Positions 25,546 through 33,187 of a stretch of 64,000 nt of DNA are shown one piece after another (positions within the stretch are counted from its first letter, which is position 1; each line of letters starts with the position of its first letter). Made by a program: the position numbers and the translations under genes. The notes below the pieces were generated by a model. It made no database searches and was not told where the DNA came from. It saw nothing but the letters and a program-made list of their open reading frames with translations. The stretch is from PVC group bacterium. GTDB lineage: Bacteria; Verrucomicrobiota; Kiritimatiellia; CAIKKV01; CAITUY01. The stretch spans positions 1 to 64,000 of the forward strand of contig CAMBRF010000007.1 of NCBI GenBank assembly GCA_945870225.1, given 5' to 3'.

Positions 25546-26099
25546 GGCGTTGCCTCCTTCATCATGCATTTCCGGAGCAGGTCCCGGACCCGGAATAATG
25601 CCACAGCGGTCCATGTCTCGGTCCGTTCGGTCAGTTTGGCGATGGCCTTGACCGACATGCCGTCAAAATAGCGTTGCTGGATGAGACGGTGGGAGATTTC
25701 AGGCAGTTGCTTCAGGCACTCCCGTAGTTTTTCCGCGTAATCCTCCTCGCGGTCCTTGCCCTGGGCGGATTCCAGGGCGGCCTTGACCACGATTTGCTCG
25801 ATCAGGTCGCCCTCGGAGGCGACATAGCGCGAGCGGGCGTGCAGTTCCTTCATCAGAAGGTTGCGTGCAAAGCCTTTTGTCCAGGAGAGGAAGGTGCCGC
25901 GAAGCTCGTATTTTTCGATGTTCTCGTAAACCGAGACGAGGGTGGTTTGGAGAACTTCCTCAACCATGTCGATTGAGCTGGCATGGGAGGAGAGGAAGAT
26001 GCGGAGTTCCCGGCGAATGGCGAAGACCACCTCGGAAAAGGCGTCCCGATCACCGTTCTGCACGCGCAGGACGAGTTGATCGAGTTCATCTTCGTTCAT
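25542..26099 (-). CDS. ECF RNA polymerase sigma factor
   Basis: 185 residues with sigma-70 region 2 (V-E-E-V-L-Q-T-T-L-V-S-V-Y-E-N-I-E-K-Y, then F-L-S-W-T-K-G-F-A-R-N-L) and region 4 (L-P-E-I-S-H-R-L-I-Q-Q-R-Y-F-D-G-M-S-V-K-A-I-A). The pattern fits the Rhodopirellula/Verrucomicrobium ECF subgroup. It is translationally coupled to the putative anti-sigma/sensor protein downstream, the usual arrangement for a membrane-controlled sigma factor. The ribosome site is AGAGAGGAGATACC. The Ebo genes follow in the same direction and may be part of its regulon. Confidence 0.93.
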   Translation of the reverse strand: MNEDELDQLVLRVQNGDRDAFSEVVFAIRRELRIFLSSHASSIDMVEEVLQTTLVSVYENIEKYELRGTFLSWTKGFARNLLMKELHARSRYVASEGDLIEQIVVKAALESAQGKDREEDYAEKLRECLKQLPEISHRLIQQRYFDGMSVKAIAKLTERTETWTAVALFRVRDLLRKCMMKEATP

Positions 26100-26182
26100 G
26101 GTATCTCCTCTCTTAACCGTATTACACGGGAACGCCCAAATATTACAGACGCTGCGTAAGTCTGCTGGACGGCGGGCGGCAG

Positions 26183-27526
26183 ATGCAATACTTTTCGATT
26201 ATGAATGCTGAGGTGGAGCGGAACATTATCCTGATCGGGATGCCCGGTGCGGGCAAGAGCACCGTCGGGGTGCTGCTGGCCAAGGTGCTGTCGATGGACT
26301 TTGTTGATACGGACCTTTATATTCAGGCGCGCGAAAAGCGGCGCTTGCAGGAGATCATCGATCAGGACGGTTTGCAGGCTTTCCGGCGGATGGAGGCCCG
26401 TCACATCCGGGGGCTGGTCTGCCGGCATCATGTGATCGCGACAGGCGGCAGCGTGGTTTACGATGAGGCGGCGATGCGGCATCTGGGCGGTGGCGGCGTG
26501 GTGGTGCACCTGGATCTCCCGTTGGAGGGGCTTAAGAGCCGGTTGACCAACCTGTCGACGCGAGGGGTGGTGATGGCGGCAGGGCAATCCCTGGAAAACC
26601 TGTATGCCGAGCGGCAGCCCCTGTATCAGCGTTATGCCCAGATTACAATAGACTGTGCAGGGCTCACCCACGAAGAGGTGGTGGCCAGAATTTGCGAGAA
26701 AGTAGACGGGGCGTCCCGCCCCGTTTCTTCGACCGACACGAGTAAGGTAGACGGGGCGTCCCGCCCCGTTTCTTTGACTGATACGAGCCGAGACGGCTCG
26801 TCTACTTTGGTAAACTACTTCGACCCATTCGAACCCATTGGAAACCTTAACGGTAATCTGCCTCACTGGCGGCAAGAGGGCGTCATATACTTCGTTACGT
26901 TCCGTCTTGCGGACTCCCTCCCGCAGGAGCGACTGAGCCAGTGGCTTGCTGAACGCGAGGAATGGATCGCCACGCATCCTGAACCGCACGACGAGGCGAT
27001 GCGGGCGGAATACTACCGCCTGTTCCCTGAACGGCTCCAGAACTGGCTTGATGCCGGGCATGGCTCCTGCATTCTGGCGCGGCCTGAGATCAAGAAGATG
27101 GTGGAGGCTTCGCTCAATCATTTTAACGGCGCACGGTATCGCTTACTGGAATCGGTTGTGATGCCCAACCACGTTCATGTGTTGGTTGCGCCACAGGGCC
27201 TACACACCCTGTCTGGGATACTTCACTCTTGGAAATCCTATACAGCACACGAGATTCTGAAGAAGGTAGACAGGGCGTCCCGCCCCGTTTCTTCAACCAA
27301 TACGAGCCGGGACGGCTCGTCTACCGGGGTGAGCCATGTCTGGCAGCAGGAGTCGTTCGATCATATCGTGCGAAACGCGGCGCATTTGGAGCGCATTCGG
27401 CAGTACATCCGGGATAATCCGACCAAGGTAGACGGGGCGTCCCGCCCCGTTTCTTCGATTGATACGAGCCGAGACGGCTCGTCTACACAAAGCAAGGTAG
27501 ACGGGGCGTCCCGCCCCGTTTCTTGA
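26183..27526 (+). CDS. shikimate kinase fused in frame to a REP-associated tyrosine transposase (RAYT)
   Basis: One open frame of 447 residues. Residues 1-173 are a shikimate kinase: Walker A GMPGAGKST, D-x-D in F-V-D-T-D-L-Y-I, F-R-R-M-E-A-R, A-T-G-G-S-V-V (the usual third glycine of G-G-G is serine) and the lid region R-Q-P-L-Y-Q-R-Y-A. A linker made of translated repeat units follows (K-V-D-G-A-S-R-P-V-S). A RAYT domain then runs from residue 208: NLPHWRQEGVIYFVTFRLAD, the H-x-H metal/DNA motif in MPNHVHVLVAP, W-Q-Q-E-S-F-D-H-I-V-R, and the catalytic tyrosine in RQYIRDNP. Another translated repeat unit interrupts the RAYT domain. The kinase alone is probably the ancestral gene; 26201 is an alternative start. 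Whether the RAYT is active is doubtful. Confidence 0.85.
   Translation: MQYFSIMNAEVERNIILIGMPGAGKSTVGVLLAKVLSMDFVDTDLYIQAREKRRLQEIIDQDGLQAFRRMEARHIRGLVCRHHVIATGGSVVYDEAAMRHLGGGGVVVHLDLPLEGLKSRLTNLSTRGVVMAAGQSLENLYAERQPLYQRYAQITIDCAGLTHEEVVARICEKVDGASRPVSSTDTSKVDGASRPVSLTDTSRDGSSTLVNYFDPFEPIGNLNGNLPHWRQEGVIYFVTFRLADSLPQERLSQWLAEREEWIATHPEPHDEAMRAEYYRLFPERLQNWLDAGHGSCILARPEIKKMVEASLNHFNGARYRLLESVVMPNHVHVLVAPQGLHTLSGILHSWKSYTAHEILKKVDRASRPVSSTNTSRDGSSTGVSHVWQQESFDHIVRNAAHLERIRQYIRDNPTKVDGASRPVSSIDTSRDGSSTQSKVDGASRPVS
26702..26742. repeat. REP-like unit 1 (partial, first hairpin only)
   Basis: It begins GTAGACGGGGCG and contains the hairpin ACGGGGCG-TCC-CGCCCCGT, but the second hairpin is missing. 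It lies at the end of the shikimate kinase domain and is translated as V-D-G-A-S-R-P-V-S-S. Confidence 0.85.
26747..26805. repeat. REP-like unit 2 (complete, 59 bp)
   Basis: A complete unit: GTAGAC end, hairpin A (ACGGGGCG-TCC-CGCCCCGT), a 15-17 base middle, hairpin B (ACGAGCCG-AGA-CGGCTCGT) and inverted GTCTAC end. It links the kinase and RAYT parts of the open frame. Confidence 0.9.
27266..27324. repeat. REP-like unit 3, inside the RAYT domain
   Basis: A 59-bp unit with one change in hairpin A (ACAGGGCG) and loop GGG in hairpin B. It sits in the RAYT coding sequence between H-E-I-L-K-K and W-Q-Q-E-S-F, where relatives have only a short connector, and keeps the frame. Confidence 0.88.
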
Positions 27527-27691
27527 CTGATACGAGCCGAGACGGCTCGTCTACACAAAGCAAGGTAGACGGGGCGTCCCGCCCCGTTTCTTCGATTGAT
27601 ACGAGCCGAGACGGCTCGTCTACACAAAGCAAGGTAGACGGGGCGTCCCGCCCCGTTTCTTGACTGACACGAGCCGGGACGGCTCGTCTAC
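27428..27691. repeat. tandem array of four REP-like units (units 4-7)
   Basis: Units at 27428-27486, 27497-27554, 27565-27623 and 27634-27691 are separated by an identical 10-base spacer (ACAAAGCAAG), giving a 68-69 bp period. Two slightly different versions alternate: the middle reads TTTCTTCGATTGAT in units 4 and 6, and TTTCTTGACTGA in units 5 and 7. This suggests that a two-unit block was duplicated. The open frame ends in unit 5. The array fills the gap to the convergent EboB gene and could also act as a terminator. Confidence 0.9.
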
Positions 27692-27696
27692 GCTTC

Positions 27697-28533
27697 TTAC
27701 CGCTGGAATTCCCTTGGATCGAGCGGGTCGATCGTGAAGTCCGGTTTCCAGTTCGGTGAATGACCATAAAGCGCCATGGCATTGCCGTGAACCAGTCGCA
27801 TGATGTCGGTTTCCGCAACGCCATCCTGCTTCAGCCGCGCCACCACCTTGATCAGGCTGAGCGGGTCGGAGACGCCCCAGTCTGCCGATCCGTCCACGAT
27901 CATGCGCTCACTGCCGTATTCCCGGATGATGGACGACACCCGTTCCGGGGTCAGCTTTGAAATCGGGTAGACCGTCATACCGCAAAAACAGCCGGTGTCT
28001 CGCGCGATCTTTATGGTTTCCTCGGTGTTGTGATCAATCAGCACGCGATCCGGGTCCATTCCTTCCGCCTTGACGATCTCCGCCGTGCGCCGCGTGCCAC
28101 GCAACTTGTCCACATGAGGCAGATGAATGATCACCGGCATGCGGCGCGACCGGGCCAGATGCAGTTGACTGACGAAAGCCGCTTCCTCGTTCGGGGTGAT
28201 ATTGTTGAACCCGATTTCGCCCAGGGCGACGCAGCGGGGATGGTCAAGATAGGCGGGCAGGCCTGCAATCACCTCGGCGGCGAGAGCCTCGTTCTCCGCT
28301 TCCTTCGGGTTGAGGGAAACAGCGGCATAGTGGTCAATGCCGAACCGGCGCGCCCGCACCGTCTCAAATTCAAGGATCAGGTTGAAGTAATCGAAGAACG
28401 TTCCGGAATAGCGACGGTTGACGCCCTGCCAGAACGAGGGTTCCACGCAGGCGCGGATGCCGGCCCGGTACATGGCGACATAGTCATCCGTTGTACGCGA
28501 ATACATGTGGATATGGGGTTCAATAATCACCAT
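27697..28533 (-). CDS. eboB: EboB-like TatD-family metal-dependent hydrolase
   Basis: 278 residues with a TIM-barrel amidohydrolase layout: H-I-H in EPHIHMYSRTTDDY at the N-terminus, ALGEIGFNN with the bridging glutamate, I-I-H-L-P-H, a later DHNTEET and the final aspartate in V-D-G-S-A-D-W-G. The opening I-E-P-H-I-H-M and the length fit the EboB branch better than housekeeping TatD DNases. It starts at ATG 28533 with AAAGGGAG upstream. It is separated from the other Ebo genes by 4 kb that includes the RAYT insertion, so the cluster may have been split. Confidence 0.82.
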   Translation of the reverse strand: MVIIEPHIHMYSRTTDDYVAMYRAGIRACVEPSFWQGVNRRYSGTFFDYFNLILEFETVRARRFGIDHYAAVSLNPKEAENEALAAEVIAGLPAYLDHPRCVALGEIGFNNITPNEEAAFVSQLHLARSRRMPVIIHLPHVDKLRGTRRTAEIVKAEGMDPDRVLIDHNTEETIKIARDTGCFCGMTVYPISKLTPERVSSIIREYGSERMIVDGSADWGVSDPLSLIKVVARLKQDGVAETDIMRLVHGNAMALYGHSPNWKPDFTIDPLDPREFQR

Positions 28534-28771
28534 CGGCGTTCTCCCTTTGCAATGCTCTCTACTATAGTCAGCCGTCCCTGCCGAGGCAACACAATGAACA
28601 TCAGGAGGTGGTGACGACCTCCATCAATTGTAATTATAGACGCGCTTCCGTGACGCAAGGTCACGGGGGGACTTGCCAATTATGAGGCTGGATGACCTCT
28701 GGCTTGCATTGAGGCCGGTCAAACCGTACATTCACCTCGATTTCATGAAACCCAGTCATGATGAGGAACGT
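28534..28771. promoter_or_regulatory. divergent promoter region between eboB and the DUF2092-lysS operon
   Basis: This 238-bp region separates divergent genes. An in-frame extension of the plus-strand gene reaches back to 28673 but lacks a signal peptide at that end, so most of the region is taken as non-coding. No exact promoter was identified. Confidence 0.4.
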
Positions 28772-29704
28772 ATGAATACTGTTGTTTGGATCAAACGTGG
28801 ATTTCTCATGGCGGCCGTCGGGTCGCTGGCGTGTCAGGGGATGGCGGAACTCCCGGTGGCGACGGCGGCTCAGACGACCACCAACGCGGGTACGGTAAAA
28901 GCCGATCCGATGGCGGAGAAAGTGTTGAAGGCCCTGGCTGAACATTTTCAAAGCCTCAAACAGTTTCGTTGCGACGTGAGCCTGTTGATGACCAGCGAAA
29001 TGGAAGGCATGAAGCAGGAAATCAACGCCACGTATGCCTTTGCCATGGAGCGCCCCAACAAACTGGCGCTGCGTCATGTGCGCGGTTTGGCCGGCAACAC
29101 GGTGATCTGTGACGGCAAACAACTGATAACCTACGCGGCAGCCCTGAATCGGTATGAACAGCAGGAGGCCCCGAAGGAGTTCGAGACGTTGTTCAAGGAT
29201 GCGGGCCCCATGGCGGGCAGCATGCTGTTTCTGGACAGCCTTCTGCGCGCGGATGTGCGGGCGGCGATTATGGAAGGAGTGAGCGAGGTCGCTTATGTGG
29301 GGCGCGAAACGATGGACGGACGGGAATGCGACCGGTTGAAGTTCGTCCAGGAGGAATTCGACTGGGAAGTCTGGATCACGACCGGCAATCAGCCCGTGGT
29401 CCTCTGCGTCCGAAGCGACATGTCCAAAAGTTTTCCCGGCGCGGGTGAACCGTCCCCCGCGATCAAGGGCATGAAGATGACCGTATTGAACCGGATGTCG
29501 GGCTGGGAGTTCAAATTGGACCCCGCTACAGGACCTTTCGTGTTCAAGGTTCCGGAAGGCGCTAAAAAAACGGCCTCCTTGTTCGGGGCCGAGGATGATG
29601 AACTGATGGATCTGCCCCCGAATGTGGAGATCAGGAAAATTCCCGAGGCGGACAAGACCCCGGATGCGGCGGCGACAAATGCCGTGAAGGAGAAGGACGA
29701 GTGA
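28772..29704 (+). CDS. DUF2092-type periplasmic protein (LolA-like fold)
   Basis: 310 residues from ATG 28772, chosen because GAGGAACG precedes it and a signal peptide follows directly (VWIKRGFLMAAVGSLACQGMA). The body has the DUF2092 pattern: L-A-E-H-F-Q-S-L-K-Q-F-R-C-D-V, then A-M-E-R-P-N-K-L-A-L-R, D-G-K-Q-L-I-T-Y, D-R-L-K-F-V-Q-E-E-F-D-W-E-V-W-I and a late F-K-L-D-P-A-T-G-P-F. This resembles the LolA/LolB lipoprotein-carrier fold. Its stop overlaps the lysS GTG by 4 bp, and lolC/E and lolD follow in the same operon, so a role in envelope lipoprotein traffic is possible (inference). Confidence 0.8.
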   Translation: MNTVVWIKRGFLMAAVGSLACQGMAELPVATAAQTTTNAGTVKADPMAEKVLKALAEHFQSLKQFRCDVSLLMTSEMEGMKQEINATYAFAMERPNKLALRHVRGLAGNTVICDGKQLITYAAALNRYEQQEAPKEFETLFKDAGPMAGSMLFLDSLLRADVRAAIMEGVSEVAYVGRETMDGRECDRLKFVQEEFDWEVWITTGNQPVVLCVRSDMSKSFPGAGEPSPAIKGMKMTVLNRMSGWEFKLDPATGPFVFKVPEGAKKTASLFGAEDDELMDLPPNVEIRKIPEADKTPDAAATNAVKEKDE

Positions 29705-31146
29705 CGGAACCTGCCAACCCTGAGATTGTCGAGCAGCGCAAGGCGAACATGCAGGCGCTGGTGGAGAAAGGCCATGCGCCGTTCGGGAAAGCGTTTCAAC
29801 GCACCGGGAGGCTGGCCGAAATCCGTGCCGGGTTCGAGGAGGGTAAGGCCGTCACGATGGCGGGTCGCCTGACCACCAGCCGCGATATGGGTAAGAGCAT
29901 TTTTGCCGATCTCCGGGACGGGTCGGACCGGTTTCAGATTTATGCCCAGAAGAATACGATGGGCGACGAGTCTTTCGAGGCCTTCAAACTGCTCGATCTC
30001 GGCGATCATGTGGGGGTGGAGGGGTCTCTCTTTACGACCCGGACCGGTGAGGCGACACTCAAGATCGCGCGCTGGACTCTTTTATCCAAGGCACTCCTGC
30101 CTCTTCCCGAAAAGTGGCACGGGCTGAAGGACACCGATCAGCGCTACCGCCAGCGCTATCTTGATCTTGTCGCCAATCCCGGTGCGCGCGAAACGTTTAA
30201 CCGCCGTATTCAGGCGGTCTGGGAGATTCGCCAGTATCTCGCGGGACGCGGTTTCCAGGAAGTGGAGACCCCCATGATGCAGTCGCAGCCCGGCGGTGCC
30301 AATGCCAGGCCGTTCGTGACTCATTACGAGGCCCTGAACGCCAAGATGTATTTGCGGATCGCTCCCGAACTTTACCTCAAGCGGCTTCTAGTGGGTGGTT
30401 TTGACAAGGTGTTCGAACTGAACCGGAACTTCCGGAACGAAGGGTTGTCGCGGACGCACAACCCCGAGTTCACGATGATGGAAGTTTACGAGGCCTACTC
30501 CGACATGCGCGGCATGAAAGCCCTGGCCGAGGACCTCATCACACATGTGGCCCAGGCCGTGATGGGCTCGCTCCAGGTTGGCTCGCCGGAAGCGCCCATC
30601 GACCTGACGCGGCCCTGGCGCGAAGTGGCCTACCGCGATCTCGTGATGGAGCGGATGGGGCCCGACTGGTTTTCGTTGGACGGACGGGCGATGTGCGCCG
30701 CCGCCGGGAAACAGGGCGTGTCCGTGGACCCGGCTTGGTCGACGGCGGATATCACGCAGGAGGTTTATTCCAAGCTGATCGAGAAGACCCTTCAAAACCC
30801 GACATTCGTGACGCGTCTGCCGGCGGAACTGGTGCCGCTGGCCAAACGCTGTGAGGATGACCCCTCGGTCGTGGATGTGTTTGAACTGGTGATCGGCGGC
30901 AAGGAAATTGCGCCGGGCTATTCGGAGTTGAATGACCCGATCGAGCAGCGCAAACGCTTCGAGGCCCAGGCCGGTGACGAGGCCCAGAAGGTCGATGAGG
31001 ATTTCCTCATGGCGCTGGAGCACGGCATGCCGCCCGCAGGGGGCATGGGTATTGGGATTGACCGTTTGGTCATGACGTTGACGGGCTGCGACGCCATTCG
31101 CGATGTCATTTTGTTCCCGCAGTTGAAAGCCATCGTTTCATCATGA
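29701..31146 (+). CDS. lysS: lysine-tRNA ligase, class II
   Basis: 481 residues from a GTG at 29701. An N-terminal OB-fold anticodon domain (V-T-M-A-G-R-L-T-T-S-R-D-M-G-K) precedes the class II core with motif 2 FRNEGLSRTHNPEFTMMEVY and motif 3 G-M-G-I-G-I-D-R-L-V-M. The internal segment is slightly shorter than in E. coli LysS. It charges tRNA-Lys, one gene for which is at 36924. Both ends overlap neighbouring genes by 4 bp. Confidence 0.97.
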   Translation: MTEPANPEIVEQRKANMQALVEKGHAPFGKAFQRTGRLAEIRAGFEEGKAVTMAGRLTTSRDMGKSIFADLRDGSDRFQIYAQKNTMGDESFEAFKLLDLGDHVGVEGSLFTTRTGEATLKIARWTLLSKALLPLPEKWHGLKDTDQRYRQRYLDLVANPGARETFNRRIQAVWEIRQYLAGRGFQEVETPMMQSQPGGANARPFVTHYEALNAKMYLRIAPELYLKRLLVGGFDKVFELNRNFRNEGLSRTHNPEFTMMEVYEAYSDMRGMKALAEDLITHVAQAVMGSLQVGSPEAPIDLTRPWREVAYRDLVMERMGPDWFSLDGRAMCAAAGKQGVSVDPAWSTADITQEVYSKLIEKTLQNPTFVTRLPAELVPLAKRCEDDPSVVDVFELVIGGKEIAPGYSELNDPIEQRKRFEAQAGDEAQKVDEDFLMALEHGMPPAGGMGIGIDRLVMTLTGCDAIRDVILFPQLKAIVSS

Positions 31147-32366
31147 TGCCGTTTTCGTTATTCCTGGCCCTGAAGTACCTGAAGCCCAAGAGAACCTACT
31201 TCTCGGTGGTCACCATCATTTCAGTCCTAGGCGTTTTGCTGGGAGTGGCGGTGCTGATTATTGTGCTGTCGGTGATGAGCGGGTTCGATGAAATGTGGCG
31301 CAGCAAGATTCTCGGATTCAATGCCCACCTGACCGTTTCGGCGCAAGGGGGAATTCAGGACGAGGAGGACCTCATGAGGCGCCTGGAGAAGGTGGGAGGC
31401 ATGGCCGGGGTGGCCCCCTCCATCGAAGGCCCCGTGGTCATCCAGCATGCCGGGCGTATTTTTACCCCCGTTCTGCGCGGGGTGGACCCGCGGCGTGAGG
31501 GATCCGTCAGCCGTATTCCCTCGAATATGGTGAGCGGACGGTTTGGTCTCAAGGGGAATGAGGTGGTGGTGGGCAGTGACCTGGCTCGTCGCATGGGGAT
31601 CTCGATCGGTGACAAGATTCTCGTAAATTCGCCCGCCCACTTTATTTCCCGTGATGAACTGACCTTGCCGGAGGAGCTGGTTGTGGCTGGCATTTTCGAG
31701 GTTGGGATGTGGGAGTACGACATGGGCTTTCTCTTTTGCTCCATCGGGCAGGCGCAGGAGTTGTTCGGGATGGAGAGCGGTGTGCAGTGCCTGCGCATGA
31801 TGACCCAGGATCCCTATCGGGCGCAGGAGGTTGCCCGGCAGCTTCGCGGTATGCTGGGCTCCGATTACCGTGTCGAGACCTGGATGGAGCAGAACAAGCA
31901 ATTGTTCAGCGCCCTGCGGGTGGAGAAGAACATGATGTTTTTCCTGCTGATCTTTATCACCATTGTGGCCGCTTTCGGGATCACCAACACTCTGATCACC
32001 GTGACGGTTCAGAAGACGGGCGAGATCGGACTGCTCAAGGCCATTGGGTTTTCGTCGGGAAGTATCATGCGGATTTTCTTCTGGCAGGGCTGGCTGGAGG
32101 GGATGTTGGGCACATCAGCCGGGATCGGAACCGCGCTGCTGGTCCTGCACTACCGGAATGCCCTGATGCGGTGGCTCTCCGATACGTTCCACCTCGAATT
32201 GTTCCCCAAGGAGCTTTACCGTCTGAGCGAGATCCCCGCGCATACGTCGCCGGGGGATGTGGCGGTGGTGGCCGGATCCGTGATTCTGATCTGCACGCTG
32301 GCCGGATTGATTCCCGCCTGGCGCGCGGCACGGCTGGACCCGGTGCAGGCCTTGAGGCATGAGTAG
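31143..32366 (+). CDS. lipoprotein-releasing ABC permease (LolC/LolE)
   Basis: 407 residues with four membrane helices, one at the N-terminus (V-V-T-I-I-S-V-L-G-V-L-L-G-V-A-V) and three at the C-terminus (FFLLIFITIVAAFGITNTL onward), around a large periplasmic domain. The start (L-F-L-A-L-K-Y-L-K-P-K-R-T-Y-F-S) and L-K-A-I-G-F-S are typical of LolC/LolE. With the ATPase downstream it extracts outer-membrane lipoproteins from the inner membrane and passes them to LolA. Only one permease gene is present, so it probably acts as a homodimer (LolF-like). Confidence 0.93.
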   Translation: MMPFSLFLALKYLKPKRTYFSVVTIISVLGVLLGVAVLIIVLSVMSGFDEMWRSKILGFNAHLTVSAQGGIQDEEDLMRRLEKVGGMAGVAPSIEGPVVIQHAGRIFTPVLRGVDPRREGSVSRIPSNMVSGRFGLKGNEVVVGSDLARRMGISIGDKILVNSPAHFISRDELTLPEELVVAGIFEVGMWEYDMGFLFCSIGQAQELFGMESGVQCLRMMTQDPYRAQEVARQLRGMLGSDYRVETWMEQNKQLFSALRVEKNMMFFLLIFITIVAAFGITNTLITVTVQKTGEIGLLKAIGFSSGSIMRIFFWQGWLEGMLGTSAGIGTALLVLHYRNALMRWLSDTFHLELFPKELYRLSEIPAHTSPGDVAVVAGSVILICTLAGLIPAWRAARLDPVQALRHE

Positions 32367-32392
32367 GGGATAAGAGAAATAGAGGCAGGTGC

Positions 32393-33085
32393 GTGGAACC
32401 AATCGTACAGACTGAAGAGATAACCAAGGTTTACGCCATGGGACAGCGCAACCTCGAAGTGTTGCGGGGCATCTCGGTGTCCATTCAATCCGGAGAGACG
32501 GTGGCGATTATCGGTCCCAGCGGGGCCGGGAAGAGTACTCTGCTGCATGCGTTGGGAGGATTGGACCAGCCATCATCAGGGCGTGTATTATTTCGGGGCC
32601 GCGATCTTTATCATCTGGCGCCTCGGGAGCGTACCGCCATCCGGGCCCGTCATGTCGGGTTCATGTTCCAGGCTTACCATCTTCTGCCGGAACTGGATGT
32701 TCTCGAGAATGTCCTGTTGCCGACCATGACGTCGTGGGAGATGCGCCGTCTGTCGGTCCAGCATCGCGCCAAGGCCGAAGCACTGCTGGGGGCGGTGGGG
32801 CTTTCCGAGCGCATGCATCATACCCCTCTGGAGCTTTCGGGCGGGGAACAGCAGCGGGTCGCCATGGCGCGGGCGCTGATGAATGATCCTGAACTGGTTC
32901 TGGCGGATGAGCCGACCGGAAATCTGGACAGCGTAACCGGGGATCATGTGCTCAAATGTTTGTTTGATCTGACCCGCGAACGCCGCCATACGCTGGTGCT
33001 GGTGACGCATAACGACGAGATTGCCGCCGCCTGCGATCGAATCATTCACCTCAAGGACGGCCGCCTGCTCGCGCCTTCCGTGTGA
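32393..33085 (+). CDS. lolD: lipoprotein-releasing ABC ATPase
   Basis: 230 residues from a GTG at 32393, 26 bp after the permease, with GAGGCAGG upstream. Walker [11 protein letters not shown]-loop [12 protein letters not shown], signature [10 protein letters not shown] and Walker [13 protein letters not shown] match the LolD/MacB group. It drives the partner permease. Confidence 0.95.
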   Translation: MEPIVQTEEITKVYAMGQRNLEVLRGISVSIQSGETVAIIGPSGAGKSTLLHALGGLDQPSSGRVLFRGRDLYHLAPRERTAIRARHVGFMFQAYHLLPELDVLENVLLPTMTSWEMRRLSVQHRAKAEALLGAVGLSERMHHTPLELSGGEQQRVAMARALMNDPELVLADEPTGNLDSVTGDHVLKCLFDLTRERRHTLVLVTHNDEIAAACDRIIHLKDGRLLAPSV

Positions 33086-33187
33086 GTCGGCGCGCTTTCC
33101 CTCCACGTCCATTCTTGCTTTGTCGCCACCGATGTCTATCATGCATCCGTTCAATTAAGGGGACGGTCCAAGCAGGTGGAGATGACC

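Larger units (their letters stand above)
26702..27691 (+). mobile_element. RAYT domain with its associated REP-like repeats
   Basis: The RAYT coding region (about 26806-27427) is flanked and interrupted by copies of the same 59-bp double-hairpin repeat. RAYTs are known to mobilise REP/BIME sequences, and a RAYT lying among its own repeats is the usual arrangement. The unusual part is that the repeats lie inside the open frame without breaking it, at the end of a shikimate kinase gene. Confidence 0.7.

Noticed and set aside
27428-27691. CRISPR array
   Set aside because: The spacers are identical and 10 bases long, the repeats are 58-59 bp double hairpins, and there are no cas genes; it is a REP/BIME-like array.
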